Positions 1-12,900 of a stretch of 64,000 nucleotides of DNA are shown here, in pieces (the first letter of the stretch is position 1; each line of letters starts with the position of its first letter). Under the pieces are notes generated by a model. It was not told where the DNA came from. It saw only the letters and a program-made list of their open reading frames with translations, and made no database searches. Where the stretch lies: NCBI RefSeq assembly GCF_932526225.1, contig NC_064034.1:10541387-10605386 (forward strand), read 5' to 3'. This DNA comes from Nematostella vectensis. Taxonomy: Eukaryota > Cnidaria > Anthozoa > Actiniaria > Edwardsiidae. The position numbers and the translations under genes were made by a program.

Positions 1-105
1 CTTCCCTGATGTGCCCCCATTTGCATGGCTTGGCAGAGGTGATAGGGGCTTTCTGTAAGGCGACAAGAACTGGCTGGAGGGTGGCTCGGCTTCCAACTTG
101 ATTTT
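1..105 (-). CDS. Possible partial exon at the window edge
   Basis: Read on the minus strand, a pyrimidine-containing stretch ending in GGTTGCAG (forward 106-113) precedes 105 bases without a stop in any frame, running off the window. In one frame the peptide is rich in Ser and Pro (short piece: SPYRKPLSPLP). I do not recognise the product. Because all three frames are open and the piece is short, this could be chance. The only support is the acceptor-like site and the base composition, which is richer in G+C than the sequence just to its right. Confidence 0.25.
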
Positions 106-3100
106 CTGCAACCGATCAGTTCACAAATTAAAACATTATCAGGCCTTTCAGGAATGTTCAAATTTCAACATGAAACTACAAGCAATTAGTTGATGAGCTT
201 TCGGTGAAGCCCCCATGCCGATTAGGTGCTCTGAGATGACCTAGCGAGGCACTAGAGATCGGTCGAGTAGCTGTCAATGTTTGCGAGTGCTAATTAAATT
301 ACTGCTTATTAAACGTTTGCGAGTGCTAATTAAACACAAGCCATGATATAAGCCCACGGTCTTGCAGGGTAGGGGGACGGGATCTATCTTATTTATCTTA
401 TTTTAGATGAGTATTACAGAAATACCACACGAGACAAGTGAAGGTTGAAAATATCCTATAACCAAAACCAGCCAATAGGCCTGTGATTTATAAACGCCCT
501 GCCAAACCTGGTTACAGGGGAGTTTGATGTCTAAGGCAATTAAGTAGGGCAACATAATGGAAACAGCTGTGCCATTATACTGCAAGACAAAGGCATGATA
601 CCAATTCAAATGTTGAGCTTTTGTTGCACCAAATCAAGTCTCATCAGATTTTGTTTGTATAACAGTAATTCCGCTGACAACTTCATATGTTAACGTCAAC
701 TTCTTGCAACTTACTGATCACTCAATATTGTCTGAATCAATGCCAAGTCTAATGCATTTGAGTTTATATAAAAAATGACAATCAAGTTTGATATAACAGC
801 AATCAAGTTTGACAAAACAGGTGTGCACGTATGGATTGAGACAGGGAACCCCTGTCTATTTCTCTAACAAAGTGAAATGGTGAAGAAATGGAAACCACTT
901 AAAAATCTAAGGTATGCTGATATTCTTCCAATACCTGTCTTGGTCTGCTGTTGCTGCATGCATCTTCATCATTTTGCTTTCTTTTCATTAACTGACTTGG
1001 TGCACATGATCTTCTCTTTGGAGATTCAAACATTGAATGTTACATCAATGCAACAGTGTAAAATGGCTTATTTGTGACGGGACATTGTACACATCAACGG
1101 TAACTATTTGGTCAAATTAATGGAGAGGATTAAAAGAGAACAAAGAGAACAAAGCGATATAACGAAATCATCATGAAGACATTGGTGGAAGCAAAGATCG
1201 TGCGAAAATAACATCATAACAATCACTTACCATCGTGCGAGTAGACTATATTATCAGTCCATTTGTAACTGCACTCAAAGATACACAAAAACACAAGCGG
1301 AAACTAACAGAGCAAGTTAGAAGTATGCCGTTTTGTAATCCTTATCATCTATCAAACCTCAAATCTCGCGCCTAAAACGGAAACACGGTCGCCATCTTGT
1401 GTGACACTAGTTCCAGTCTTTCTCAATCTTTGAGGCACTATGGGATAAATAATAGATACATAAATGTAGGCTTATTTAAAAAAAAAAATGGAGAAAGAAC
1501 TAGACTATTACTTCGTTTCAGAAAAAGAAAGAACTAAGACGTACAATTTTTAGTCGACTTTTTATCTGAATATTTATTTTTCTTTCCAAAACGATCTGTA
1601 TGCCTTTGGGTCTCCTGTGGTCTGTTTACCATCGCCTGGTCGCTTGGCTAGTGCTCCATGTGCGCTGTTCACAACAACAACTTGACGGTGCTTAGACGTC
1701 CTGGAACTACTGAATCAGCCAAGATTACCGTCATTCAGAAATCATAGAGGGTGAAGTGATATGTAGAGCTTATTTTGGGTAAGCATTTGTTTTAATGCAC
1801 TTCTTACTCTGTGGTAATGTATTGCATACAGTACCTGTCAACCCAAACATTTCTAAAACCTGGAGACTTCTTCGAGGGGGTCCGGGTGCGTGGGGGGATT
1901 GGGGGGGGGGGGGGGGGGAGTCAGGGAACATAAAAAGGGTTTTGTTTGGTTTCTGTGGTATACATGACTTCAGGCCTAAAAATAGACACACAGGATAATG
2001 CATTGTTTTATTAGGGTTATGCTAATCTATTTTGCTACAACTTTAATAACAATGCAAACTGTTTTACTTTACCATATTATCGTAAATGATCCAAAAAACG
2101 CGCCCCTATCTAAAGAACGTTCCCCTAAGCTTACAAGTTTGAAATGAATGCCCCTCTCTAATAAACGCTCCCCTCTATTTAATGCCTCCCCCCCCCCTAC
2201 TCTCCCTCCCTGCTTAAAAACAAACGGCATAGTAGTTTGGCTTTTACTGGGTGAGACTTGCTTAATGTCAAAAAAATGCTTGCTACACAGGCCTATTATA
2301 ATCCTGACTGAGACTAGAGCTCCACTGCACTTGGGTTTATTATATTTTCATAGTTTGTCAAGTGCGCCTCTCTCAAATAAACACCTCCTATATATTGAAT
2401 GCCCCCTTTGGATGAAAAGGGCATTTATTAGATCATTTACAGTATACACATTTTTTATAAAAGAGCAAATTTGTTTCCTGTTGTTGTTTATTATATTGAT
2501 TTTCTTCAAAGCCATTGGACACTAGGAGGGGGGAAGGGCTACTCTATCATGTTGACTATACGGGGATGCTACACCCGAAAGGGGTCCGTTTGATGTTCTA
2601 ACTATACAAAAGGGTTGCAATTTGCGATTATTTTACTATATAAAAAGATATCAAATTCACGATTTTCACTATAAAATGGTCAATATTATTACCTTGTAAA
2701 ACTTGAATGGAACCAGGTTTTGTAGATTTCAGCGACTATTTTTTTATCAAATATGTTTCAATATGTTGCCAGAAAATTCTGATCATTTCACAAATTCACT
2801 ATAAGATTTAAAGAGTGTACTTGTGTTAAACGTTTTATTGAGGCACCTTTTTTAATTCACTATATAAAAGGGGTCCAAAGTATGGGCGGAGCATCCCTGT
2901 ACAAAAATTTTTAAAGAATACCTCCCCCTGGACCCTAATGGCCATCTCTCTTTCACCATTTAATTATTTCCTTTTGTGGATATGCCAGCCCAGTGAAATA
3001 AAGAGAAAAGACTGGCGTTTATATATCAGGGGATCTAGAAAATATGGAGAAAGTGACAACTCCAGCCCCTCCCCCAATGAGATGAAATTGTCTGATCGGC

Positions 3101-3916
3101 CATTGAACGAATTGTCGTAGCCCTAATTGAATTCCAACCCGTTTTGCTCTGTTGGTTCCAACAACTTTTTTTATCCCCTCAAGGCTGTGGAATCATTTGT
3201 CTATGCCTCAGCTAATCCAAAGGACAAAATAAGTGTAAAAATGTAGGAAAGCCTCAATGCTACTGGAAAACAAGGGGAGTTTTACGAATTGCTGTTGCAG
3301 TGCAAAAAGTCGATTTTACTCATTTGGTGAATAAAATGTTTGCATCAATAATGAATTTGTTTACAGTGACTGGCTTTTAGGAAAGAACCAATATGCTACT
3401 TCACGTGCATGACCTATGAGACGATACACATATTGGCTTATAACTAACCAATCAACTCAGCTGATATATTCTCTATTTCTATTACGATCTTACTTTACCT
3501 GTCTGGCGTCGGTCTCTTGATGTTTCGCAAAAAAAAATAAAAAAATAAAAAACTCACATGTTGTGCTTTCAAAACATCACAAAGTTTTCAGGCAATTATT
3601 ACAACTCAGAGTCTCCAAGAGTATTACTTAACCTGGAGGTTTAGCATTTAACCTGGAGACTTGGAGATTTGCTTCAAAACCTGGAGACTCCCGGTTTATC
3701 TGGGAGAGTTGACAGATCTAGAAGTGGATGGTTCTTCTAAAATTAAGTACCAATCTGCCTTATCTAGAGCGCGTGGTAAAAATTATATGAAATCAATATT
3801 GCATAGTCATTCAGCCATATTTATACTCTTTCACAACTCAGCTTTCATGACTTGTTGAAACTTTATGTCTTGTTAGTCTCTGAACTCAATAAAATTTGTT
3901 TCTACTAGCTTTGCAG
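106..3916. other. Intergenic or 5'-flanking stretch, no gene recognised
   Basis: AT-rich sequence with short unrelated open frames only. It holds an 18-base poly(G) run at 1901-1918 and, around 2100-2440, several AATAAACGCTCCCC-like phrases that look like a decayed interspersed repeat. A GTCGCCATCTTG motif near 1390 resembles a YY1-type promoter element and could mark the start of the Tudor gene's untranslated first exon or of a minus-strand gene. No full coding exon is seen. Confidence 0.4.
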
Positions 3917-3933
3917 ATGTTTGAGGTCTCATC

Positions 3934-6900
3934 ATGGCACCCAAAAAGAACCCCTTAGATGACGCCAGGAAAAGGTTGAATGAAAAACTTGAAAGCATTA
4001 AAGAACAATCAGATTATATCAGACAAGTTCTAAATGATACCGTTGAAAATGTGAGTAACACTTGATACAAGACAGGGAGAGGCAGGGTGGGGGGGCTTGC
4101 CCCCTCTATTCTGATTGGAGTCGTTATTTTTTTTTACATAAACACACATTTTGTTTTACACATACAAATCCATTGCTTGATAAAAGAAGATTTTATACAT
4201 TTTTTAACTGCTTTTTATCTGTGCTCTATGTCAATCCCAGGTACCCTGGGATCATCATTACCTAAAACATTACCACATCTTTAAAACACTCATCAATATT
4301 CAATAAGCATGTTGACAAATCGGATGTCATTCTTCAGACACATGAATAGGCTTTATACCTAGGAATATACCCAACAAATCTAAAGCACGGGGAGGGAATT
4401 GAAATCATCTCCAGGGAAATATTGGGGTATAATAGAAAAACAATGACAGACTAACAAACATGAAACATATAAAGCTATCAGGACGTCATGAAGGGTTATA
4501 TAATGTTGCATCCAGTAGATTTTCTAAGCTGTCGTCACGCTGTCTTTGACCAGTTTTGACTCGCATGATTATGTTCAACCTGAGAATAAAGAAAGTCAGA
4601 ATAATCTAAGACCTGAATGAAACAGTATAAACACTGACAACTTTATATGTACAGTACTTACCTTGGGTCATTTTGCTTAACCAGTTGGACTTCGCCCTCA
4701 GGATTTTAGATCCACGAAAACACTCCTCCTTTTGGTTTTTTAAATAGTACCTAGATCTCCTACATTGTCCTGAATCAGCACTTACTTTTCTGAGAAACTG
4801 CTTCCATCTGATTAAAACTGTAATCGTTTGAATAAGCACCTTCCCCAAATAAGTGCCTCACCCAATTAAGCTACTCCCTGAGTAAGCACCTCACTCAATT
4901 AAGCTACTCCCTGAGTAAGCACCTCACTCAATTAAGCTACTAACTGAGTAAGCACCTCACTCAATTATGCTACTCCCTGAGTAAGCACTTCACTCCATTA
5001 AGCTACTCCCTGAGTAAGCACCTCACTCAATTAAGCTACTCCCTGAGTAAGCACCTCACTCAATTAAGCTACTCCCGGAGTAAGCACCTCACCCAATTAA
5101 GCTACTCCCTGAGTAAGCACCTCACACAATTAAGCTACTCCCTGAGTAAGCACCTCACTCAATTAAGCTACTCCCTGAGTAAGCACCTCACTCAATTAAG
5201 CTACTCCCTGAGTAAGCACCTCACTCAATTAAGCTACTCCCTGAGTAAGCACCTCACTCAATTAAGCTACTCCCTGAGTAAGCACCTCACTCAATTAAGC
5301 TACTCCCTGAGTAAGCACCTCACTCCATTAAGCTACTCCCTGAGTTAGCACCTCACTCAATTAAGCTACTCCCTGAGTAAGCACCTCACTCAATTAAGCT
5401 ACTCCCTGAATAAGCACCTCACTCAATTAAGCTACTCCCTGAGTAAGCACCTCACTCAATTAAGCTACTCCCTTAGTAAGCACCTCACTCAATTAAGCTA
5501 CTCCCTGAGTAAGCACCTCACTCAATTAAGCTACTCCCTGAGTAAGCACCTCACTCAATTAAGCTACTCCCTGAGTAAGCACCTCACTCAATTAAGCTAC
5601 TCCCTGAGTAAGCACCTCACTCAATTATGCTACTCCCTGAGTAAGCACCTCACTCAATTAAGCTACTCCCTGAGTAAGCACCTCACTCAATTAAGCTACT
5701 CCCTGAGTAAGCACCTCACTCAATTAAGCTACTCCCTGAGTAAGCACCTCACTCAATTAAGCTACTAACTGAGTAAGCACCTCACTCAATTATGCTACTC
5801 CCTGAGTAAGCACTTCACTCCATTAAGCTACTCCCTGAGTAAGCACCTCACTCAATTAAGCTACTCCCTGAGTAAGCACCTCACTCAATTAAGCTACTCC
5901 CGGAGTAAGCACCTCACCCAATTAAGCTACTCCCCGAGTAAGCACCTCACACAATTAAGCTACTCCCTGAGTAAGCACCTCACTCAATTAAGCTACTCCC
6001 TGAGTTAGCACCTCACTCAATTAAGCTACTCCCTGAGTTAGCACCTCACTCAATTAAGCTACTCCCTGAGTTAGCACCTCACTCAATTAAGCTACTCCCT
6101 GAGTTAGCACCTCACTCAATTAAGCTACTCCCTGAGTTAGAACCTCACTCAATTAAGCTACTCCCTGAGTAAGCACCTCACTCAATTAAGCTACTCCCTG
6201 AATAAGCACCTCACTCAATTAAGCTACTCCCTGAATAAGCACCTCACTCAATTATGCTACTAACTGAGTTAGCACCTCACTCAATTAAGCTACTCCCTGA
6301 GTTAGCACCTCACTCAATTAAGCTACTCCCTGAATAAGCACCTCACTCAATTAAGCTACTCCCTGAATAAGCACCTCACTCAATTAAGCTACTCCCTGAG
6401 TTAGCACCTCACTCAATTAAGCTACTCCCTGAGTTAGCACCTCACTCAATTAAGCTACTCCCTGAGTTAGAACCTCACTCAATTAAGCTACTCCCTGAGT
6501 AAGCACCTCACTCAATTAAGCTACTCCCTGAGTAAGCACCTCACTCAATTAAGCTACTCCCTGAATAAGCACCTCACTCAATTAAGCTACTCCCTGAGTT
6601 AGCACCTCACTCAATTAAGCTACTCCCTGAGTAAGCACCTCACTCAATTAAGCTACTCCCTTAGTAAGCACCTCACTCAATTAAGCTACTCCCTGAGTAA
6701 GCAATTAAGCTACTCCCTGAGTTAGCACCTCACCCAATTAAGCTACTCCCTGAGTTAGCACCTCACTCAATTAAGCTACTCCCTGAGTAAGCACCTCACC
6801 CAATTAAGCTACTCCCTGAGTAAGCACCTCACTCAATTAAGCTACTCCCTGAGTAAGCACCTCACTCAATTAAGCTACTCCCTGAGTAAGCACCTCACTC

Positions 6901-9900
6901 AATTAAGCTACTCCCTGAGTAAGCACCTCACTCAATTAAGCTACTCCCTGAGTAAGCACCTCACTCAATTAAGCTACTCCCTGAGTAAGCACCTCACTCA
7001 ATTAAGCTACTCCCTGAGTTAGCACCTCACTCAATTAAGCTACTCCCTGAGTTAGCACCTCACTCAATTAAGCTACTCCCTGAGTAAGCACCTCACTCAA
7101 TTAAGCTACTCCCTGAATAAGCACCTCACTCAATTAAGCTACTCCCTGAGTAAGCACCTCACTCAATTAAGCTACTCCCTGAGTAAGCACCTCACTCAAT
7201 TAAGCTACTCCCTGAGTAAGCACCTCACACAATTAAGCTACTCCCTGAGTAAGCATCTCACACAATTAAGCTACTCCCTGAGTAAGCACCTCACCCAATT
7301 AAGCTACTCCCTGAGTAAGCACCTCACTCCATTAAGCTACTAACTGAGTAAGCACCTCACTCAATTAAGCTACTCCCTGAGTTAGCACCTCACTCAATTA
7401 AGCTACTCCCTGAGTTAGCACCTCACTCAATTAAGCTACTCCCTGAGTAAGCACCTCACTCAATTAAGCTACTCCCTGAATAAGCACCTCACTCAATTAA
7501 GCTACTCCCTGAGTAAGCACCTCACTCAATTAAGCTACTCCCTTAGTAAGCACCTCACTCAATTAAGCTACTCCCTGAGTAAGCAATTAAGCTACTCCCT
7601 GAGTTAGCACCTCACCCAATTAAGCTACTCCCTGAGTTAGCACCTCACTCAATTAAGCTACTCCCTGAGTAAGCACCTCACTCAATTAAGCTACTCCCTG
7701 AGTAAGCACCTCACTCAATTAAGCTACTCCCTGAGTAAGCACCTCACTCAATTAAGCCGTTCTCTGATTGAGCGCCTTGCCTTGTATGGGGCATGAAATT
7801 TTTTTTTAAAAAGTACTAAGTGCTTATTCAAGCAATTTTGGGAACAAACATCACCCTGCATATATTGTTGTTACAGTGCTGTGGCATTCTTATATTAAGC
7901 ATAGCAAGCAACAACTACAAACATTGTTGACTGCAAACTCCTCTTTTAGCTGCCCTTATGTAGATCATAGGTACCATGCATTTATTAAATAATATTAACA
8001 TTTTTTATGCTGTTTTCTAAAATCCAAATGCAGTTCAAACTTTCTTCATTATACTGTATTCTTCTTAGAAAGTTTAAAAAGATAACTTGAAAGTAAGGAG
8101 TACAGTACAGGTATTGGTAATCTGCTAAAATAAACCATCATCAAATTTATTATTTTTTCAAGTTCTTTGACAATAAACAGCATATATTCCATCAACAGGC
8201 AACCAAACCTGCCAGAGATCTGCTTGTTCAGAGAGATCGGAAGAAGTTTTTTGCAAAGTATTCAACTGTTAGTCAGGATCTTGAAAAGTGCCTAGACTTT
8301 TTGCTACTTCTGAGTGACTCGGTGTCGTCTACAAATGAAGAAGAGCAATCAGGTGCAATGTTTTATTGTCTTTCTATAATTTCTTTTAAATACAGCTCAT
8401 GCATAATGTAAATGCTGTTTGAGCATAATTGATAAATATAAGATAATGTACACCCTTGCATTGGAACCTATTATTGAGTTGTGGGGTTGTGCCCTGTATA
8501 GCTATCATACTGTCTTTGGACAAATACATACATGAACTAAAGCTATGTTCTAATACGTAATGTTATAAGTCCCTCTTGGAGGCCTCATGTGAGTCTAGTG
8601 AGGTTTAAAAACAGATGACTTTTTGATTGTTTTAGGGAGTAAGATTTCATCTTCCACCCTTCTTTCTATGGTTGTCTTAAATCTGTGCTCGCATTTCCTT
8701 ACAGGTTCAAGTGATGAGGATGATGTAGCTGAAGGTGAGTGTGAACCAAGTGGCCATAAAACACCCAGACAGTGTGAAGGCAATAGAGACAGCAAAGAAG
8801 AAGAAAATTCACCAGGAACCAAAGCCAAAGATGGTAAGTAGGACTTACTTTTGTATGATTTAAAGGTTCTTTTTCAGCCGCCATTTTGTCATCCTGGCGA
8901 AATACCAGGTGCAAGAAAGCATCTGTTGCTATGGGGAAGTTTTGCCACATTTTCGATTAAAATTGGTAAATAACACTTTGTATAAAATTTTGGTTCTGGA
9001 TTGCAATTTCAAAAAATGAATTTCTAATTTGTCATCAGATTTTGAATACAACAATGAAAGGTTTGGCTGACCTTGACTAGATGTCTTAGAGACGACAAGA
9101 TAATAGGGGTGCTATTAGAACATTTTATTTGCTTCTTCTTAGATCAATCAAAGAGGAAGGTTCAAGGAGTCCAAGAATCTAAGAAAACTGTTAAAGAACC
9201 ATTTACTAGTAAAGAGAAGGCTAGCACAAATTTAAAGGAGCATGCCAGTTTGAAGGATGAAAATAATCTTGTTGTGCGAGATGAGAATGAGAAGGAAATC
9301 TCCAGTGAAAGTAGAAATATAACAGTACCATCAACTAAATATCATGACCATAAGTCCATCACAAATGAAGAAGGGCTCTCAACAGCCCTCAAACAAAAGT
9401 CTGTATCCAGTTCCATTCAAGGAAAATCTACATCAAGCAGAGAAGAATCTTCTTGCAAGAGAACATCTCCATCTAGTAAGTCTATGAAAACAAGTGCAGT
9501 AAAAGAGCCAACATCTAAAGGCTCATCCCCTCAGTCACAGCAAAGACAGACTGAAGAACCTAAAGAAAAAGCTGTCTTGATACCAAGAAAAAATCCTCCA
9601 GGCTTCCAGCAAGCAAAGTCCAAGGCTGAGGTGTATTCAAGGGTTCAAAGACTTGGCAAGAGAACCCCTGTTGCATCTACATTTAGAGATCGCAAGGTGG
9701 CCACTGCTACTCACAAGGCAACTGTTCAGAAAGGTTTGTTGTTGTTATTGTGCCACCAAAAGCCAGAGCATCGTGTGTTTGCTGCTAAAAAGCAGTGCGC
9801 TAGTTGTTTTTTTTTAAGTGGACTACACATCTCTAATTTAAAATACTAGATGATTGGCGTGAAAATAGGACCTTTATAAGACCTTTTGGTAATGTTTTTT

Positions 9901-12900
9901 TTGTTTTTCTAGTCTATCTAAAGCCATACCCACTGGCTGATGGTACCAGCTTAAAGGTTATAGTTACTGAGGTTATAAGCCCATGGGAATTATGGCTTCA
10001 GCCCATAAACACAGAGTTTGACCTTCTTATGGAGAAAATGTGGTAAGTGCCATCAGTAAAAAAGAACTGTTAACAGTGAAAATATACAAATCCATTTGGT
10101 TGTTTGAATGTCTTGCACCTGTGATTTGTTGATATTCAGCATTTACTTATCAGCATGGAATTTGCCACTGCAGCAAGAGGGGGCTACAAAGGTGGCCTCT
10201 CCACACCACCCTCTGTGGGGGATTTCTGCTGTGCAAGGTTCACTGAAGATGACACTTGGTACCGTGTTCAAGTTATTTCCATCAGCCAATCAGATGACAC
10301 TGATGTCCAGCAAGTTATGGGTATGTGTAGTACACTTTAACAATTACTGTAAGTCACCATACAGCTGTTCATTTTGTTGTCAGTCCATTAGTCCATTGCT
10401 ATAACCCCTAAAGGGGCCGGGGGGCTTGTGCCTCCCAGTTATTTTCTAGAATTATAAGGAAATGACTAGTAAGGACTCCCAGTTTTCTTTATGTCTTTTA
10501 TGTTTCTATGTCTCTGCATCATCCCCCCCTCCCTCCCCAGTATGTTCAGGTCCATTATGGCCCTGCAGTCTTCCAATCAGTCAGTCAGTCTTCCATCGTT
10601 GCTTGGTTATCGGTCAGTCTGTCGGTCATGTTTGTTTGATCATTTAGGTAGAGTACTTTTTATGTCTTCTGAATATCTCAGATATCCGTGGGCGTTATCT
10701 CTCATCCAGTAGTACAACAAGTACAGGCAGCTTGGATGACTTATCTGGAGTGACTGTTGAAGTATTGTGTGTTGATGATGGCAACAGAGAGAAGCTACCT
10801 TTGAGTAGACTTAGACCACTTCCAGATGCCTTCACGGTCCTTCCTTGTCAGGCTGTTTGCTGTGCACTGTCTGGGATACAACCTATACGATCACCTGAGA
10901 AAACACAGAAAAGTAAGGGACATGAGTTTAAAAAGTTCTCATTGTTTATTTTTCTTTGTTATTTGGAAGTTAACTTCAATAATGTTCTTGCCTTTTTTGG
11001 TTGAGAGATTGTGCGTAAACTTGCAGAGAGTTCTTATTTGTTGTTTCATGACAGTCATTGTTAATAGGCCCCCTGCCACTTCTTGCCCCAGTCTCCTATA
11101 GACCATTTAGTCAAGCTAGACGTGTCCTGCTTATTCACCCTGTGACTATTTTCAGTTGTATAAAAAGCCTTCAAAAAGGGAGCTCAGATGAGGTTACTTT
11201 TTCCATTTGCAGGCTTTTGATTTTGAATTCAATTGTTGTTACATCAAAATACGCATATCTGGGAAATTGTTATCATTAGATAACCATTTCGAGATAACAG
11301 CCTTGTCTTGAGTTTGCAAAAATGGTCACAAAAAGAAGCTTAATGGATTATTTCCAGGTGCCATCGGCTGACTACATTATGTCCTTTTTAATAAGGAACT
11401 CAAAAATAATTTATTTCCAGGTAACTCTGTCTGGGATGGGCCTGCCATCAACTGGCTGAAGAACAAAGTATTTGGCAACACTCTTATAGCATACCTGTCT
11501 ACTACCAAGGGTCCCAGTGGATCTCTACTCATAGCAGAGCTCTACCTTCCAAGTGCAGCAAAGTCCAAAGGATCAGGAAATCCAGACACACTACCTGGTC
11601 TTCAGTTCAGTATCTCTCATCAAATGGTCAATGCTGGTATGGCAAAGCTTGTCCAACAAACCACACCGTGTGATAGTCCAGATTTGAGCCCAAATTCCAT
11701 GTCCAGTGAAGGGTATAAGGAGACTAGGCAATCACTGGCTGGTGTAAGTGAAGGTGTGGCAAAGCCTGAAGAAGGTGTTTCAACCCAGCAGCACTCGGTG
11801 TCAGGAGAGCCAGACACTTTGCGAAAGTCAGTAACACAATTTTCAATGGATAAAGGTGATACCATAATTTTACCAAATGACTCAGAGAAAACACAGATAG
11901 TGGCAAATCTTATCCATGACAATTCAACTATGCTACCAGCTGACCAGCCTCTGCAACCAAGTGGCTCTTCTGTGCTGATTGCTTCATATGAACAGAAGAC
12001 TTGGGAGATTGATGGAACCATGCGTCAAGCACCGGATGGCAGCAGTTTCTCGGAAAGTAAGTGCTTGATTCAGAACAGTGTTTGCAATATAGGATGTGAT
12101 AATGGTGCTACTTTTGATTACTGCCATTTTTTTCTAGTACCACCACAAGGACTGGAGATGCCTCAGGTGCAGATGTGTCTGCGGGTGATGATGGCAGAGG
12201 TGACCACACCCAGTGAGTTCTATGTGCACCTCATTACCCCTGAGGCGGGCTTGTTGGACATACTCATGGATGAGTTACAGCAGTATTACTCAGGTACTAG
12301 CACCAGTAATAATTATATGGACTTTGATGCGGCAATGACGATCGCTAGGACGGCGTGACCGAGGAAAACAGTTTAGCACTTGATGAAATATTCCAAAATC
12401 CTGTAGTTTCAATAAAATTACCTAGACTTTATACTCAAGAACAAACAGAAATTTACCTATATCTTTATTTCTACAATAGCTAAAAGGAAAAGGTTAGTTT
12501 CTACTCCAATCCTCCACATCCCTTAATTTCATGTCATGGTTTGGCAGACAGAACATATTTTCAAGATTTTCAAGTGCGACCTTGAATTTCCGAATCAACT
12601 TCCTTTTATCGACATGCAATATTGATAACGATGGTTGTCTTTGATTTGTAGGACCTGACTCCAATGTGCCAATGGACTACCAGCTAGAGATTGGAGAATT
12701 CTGCTGCGCCAAATTCTCTGAAGACGGCCGCTGGTACAGAGCAAATGTTTGTGATGTCAGAATCACTTCAGAAGGGAGGGATAGTGATGACATGTTCGAG
12801 CCAGTGAGGGAGATGCAGGTTAAAGCTGAGATTCAAGTGTTTTATATTGACTTTGGTAACATAGAGTGGGTGGACATGAGCGATACCCGTCCTCTCCTGG

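Noticed and set aside
4829-7757. CRISPR-like regular array
   Set aside because: Units are contiguous with no unique spacers, and the setting is a eukaryotic intron.
11624-12358. Single-exon Tudor frame of 244 codons
   Set aside because: It reads through a short intron (12057-12137) that has clean GT-AG ends and divides two recognisable exons, and it runs past the donor at 12294.
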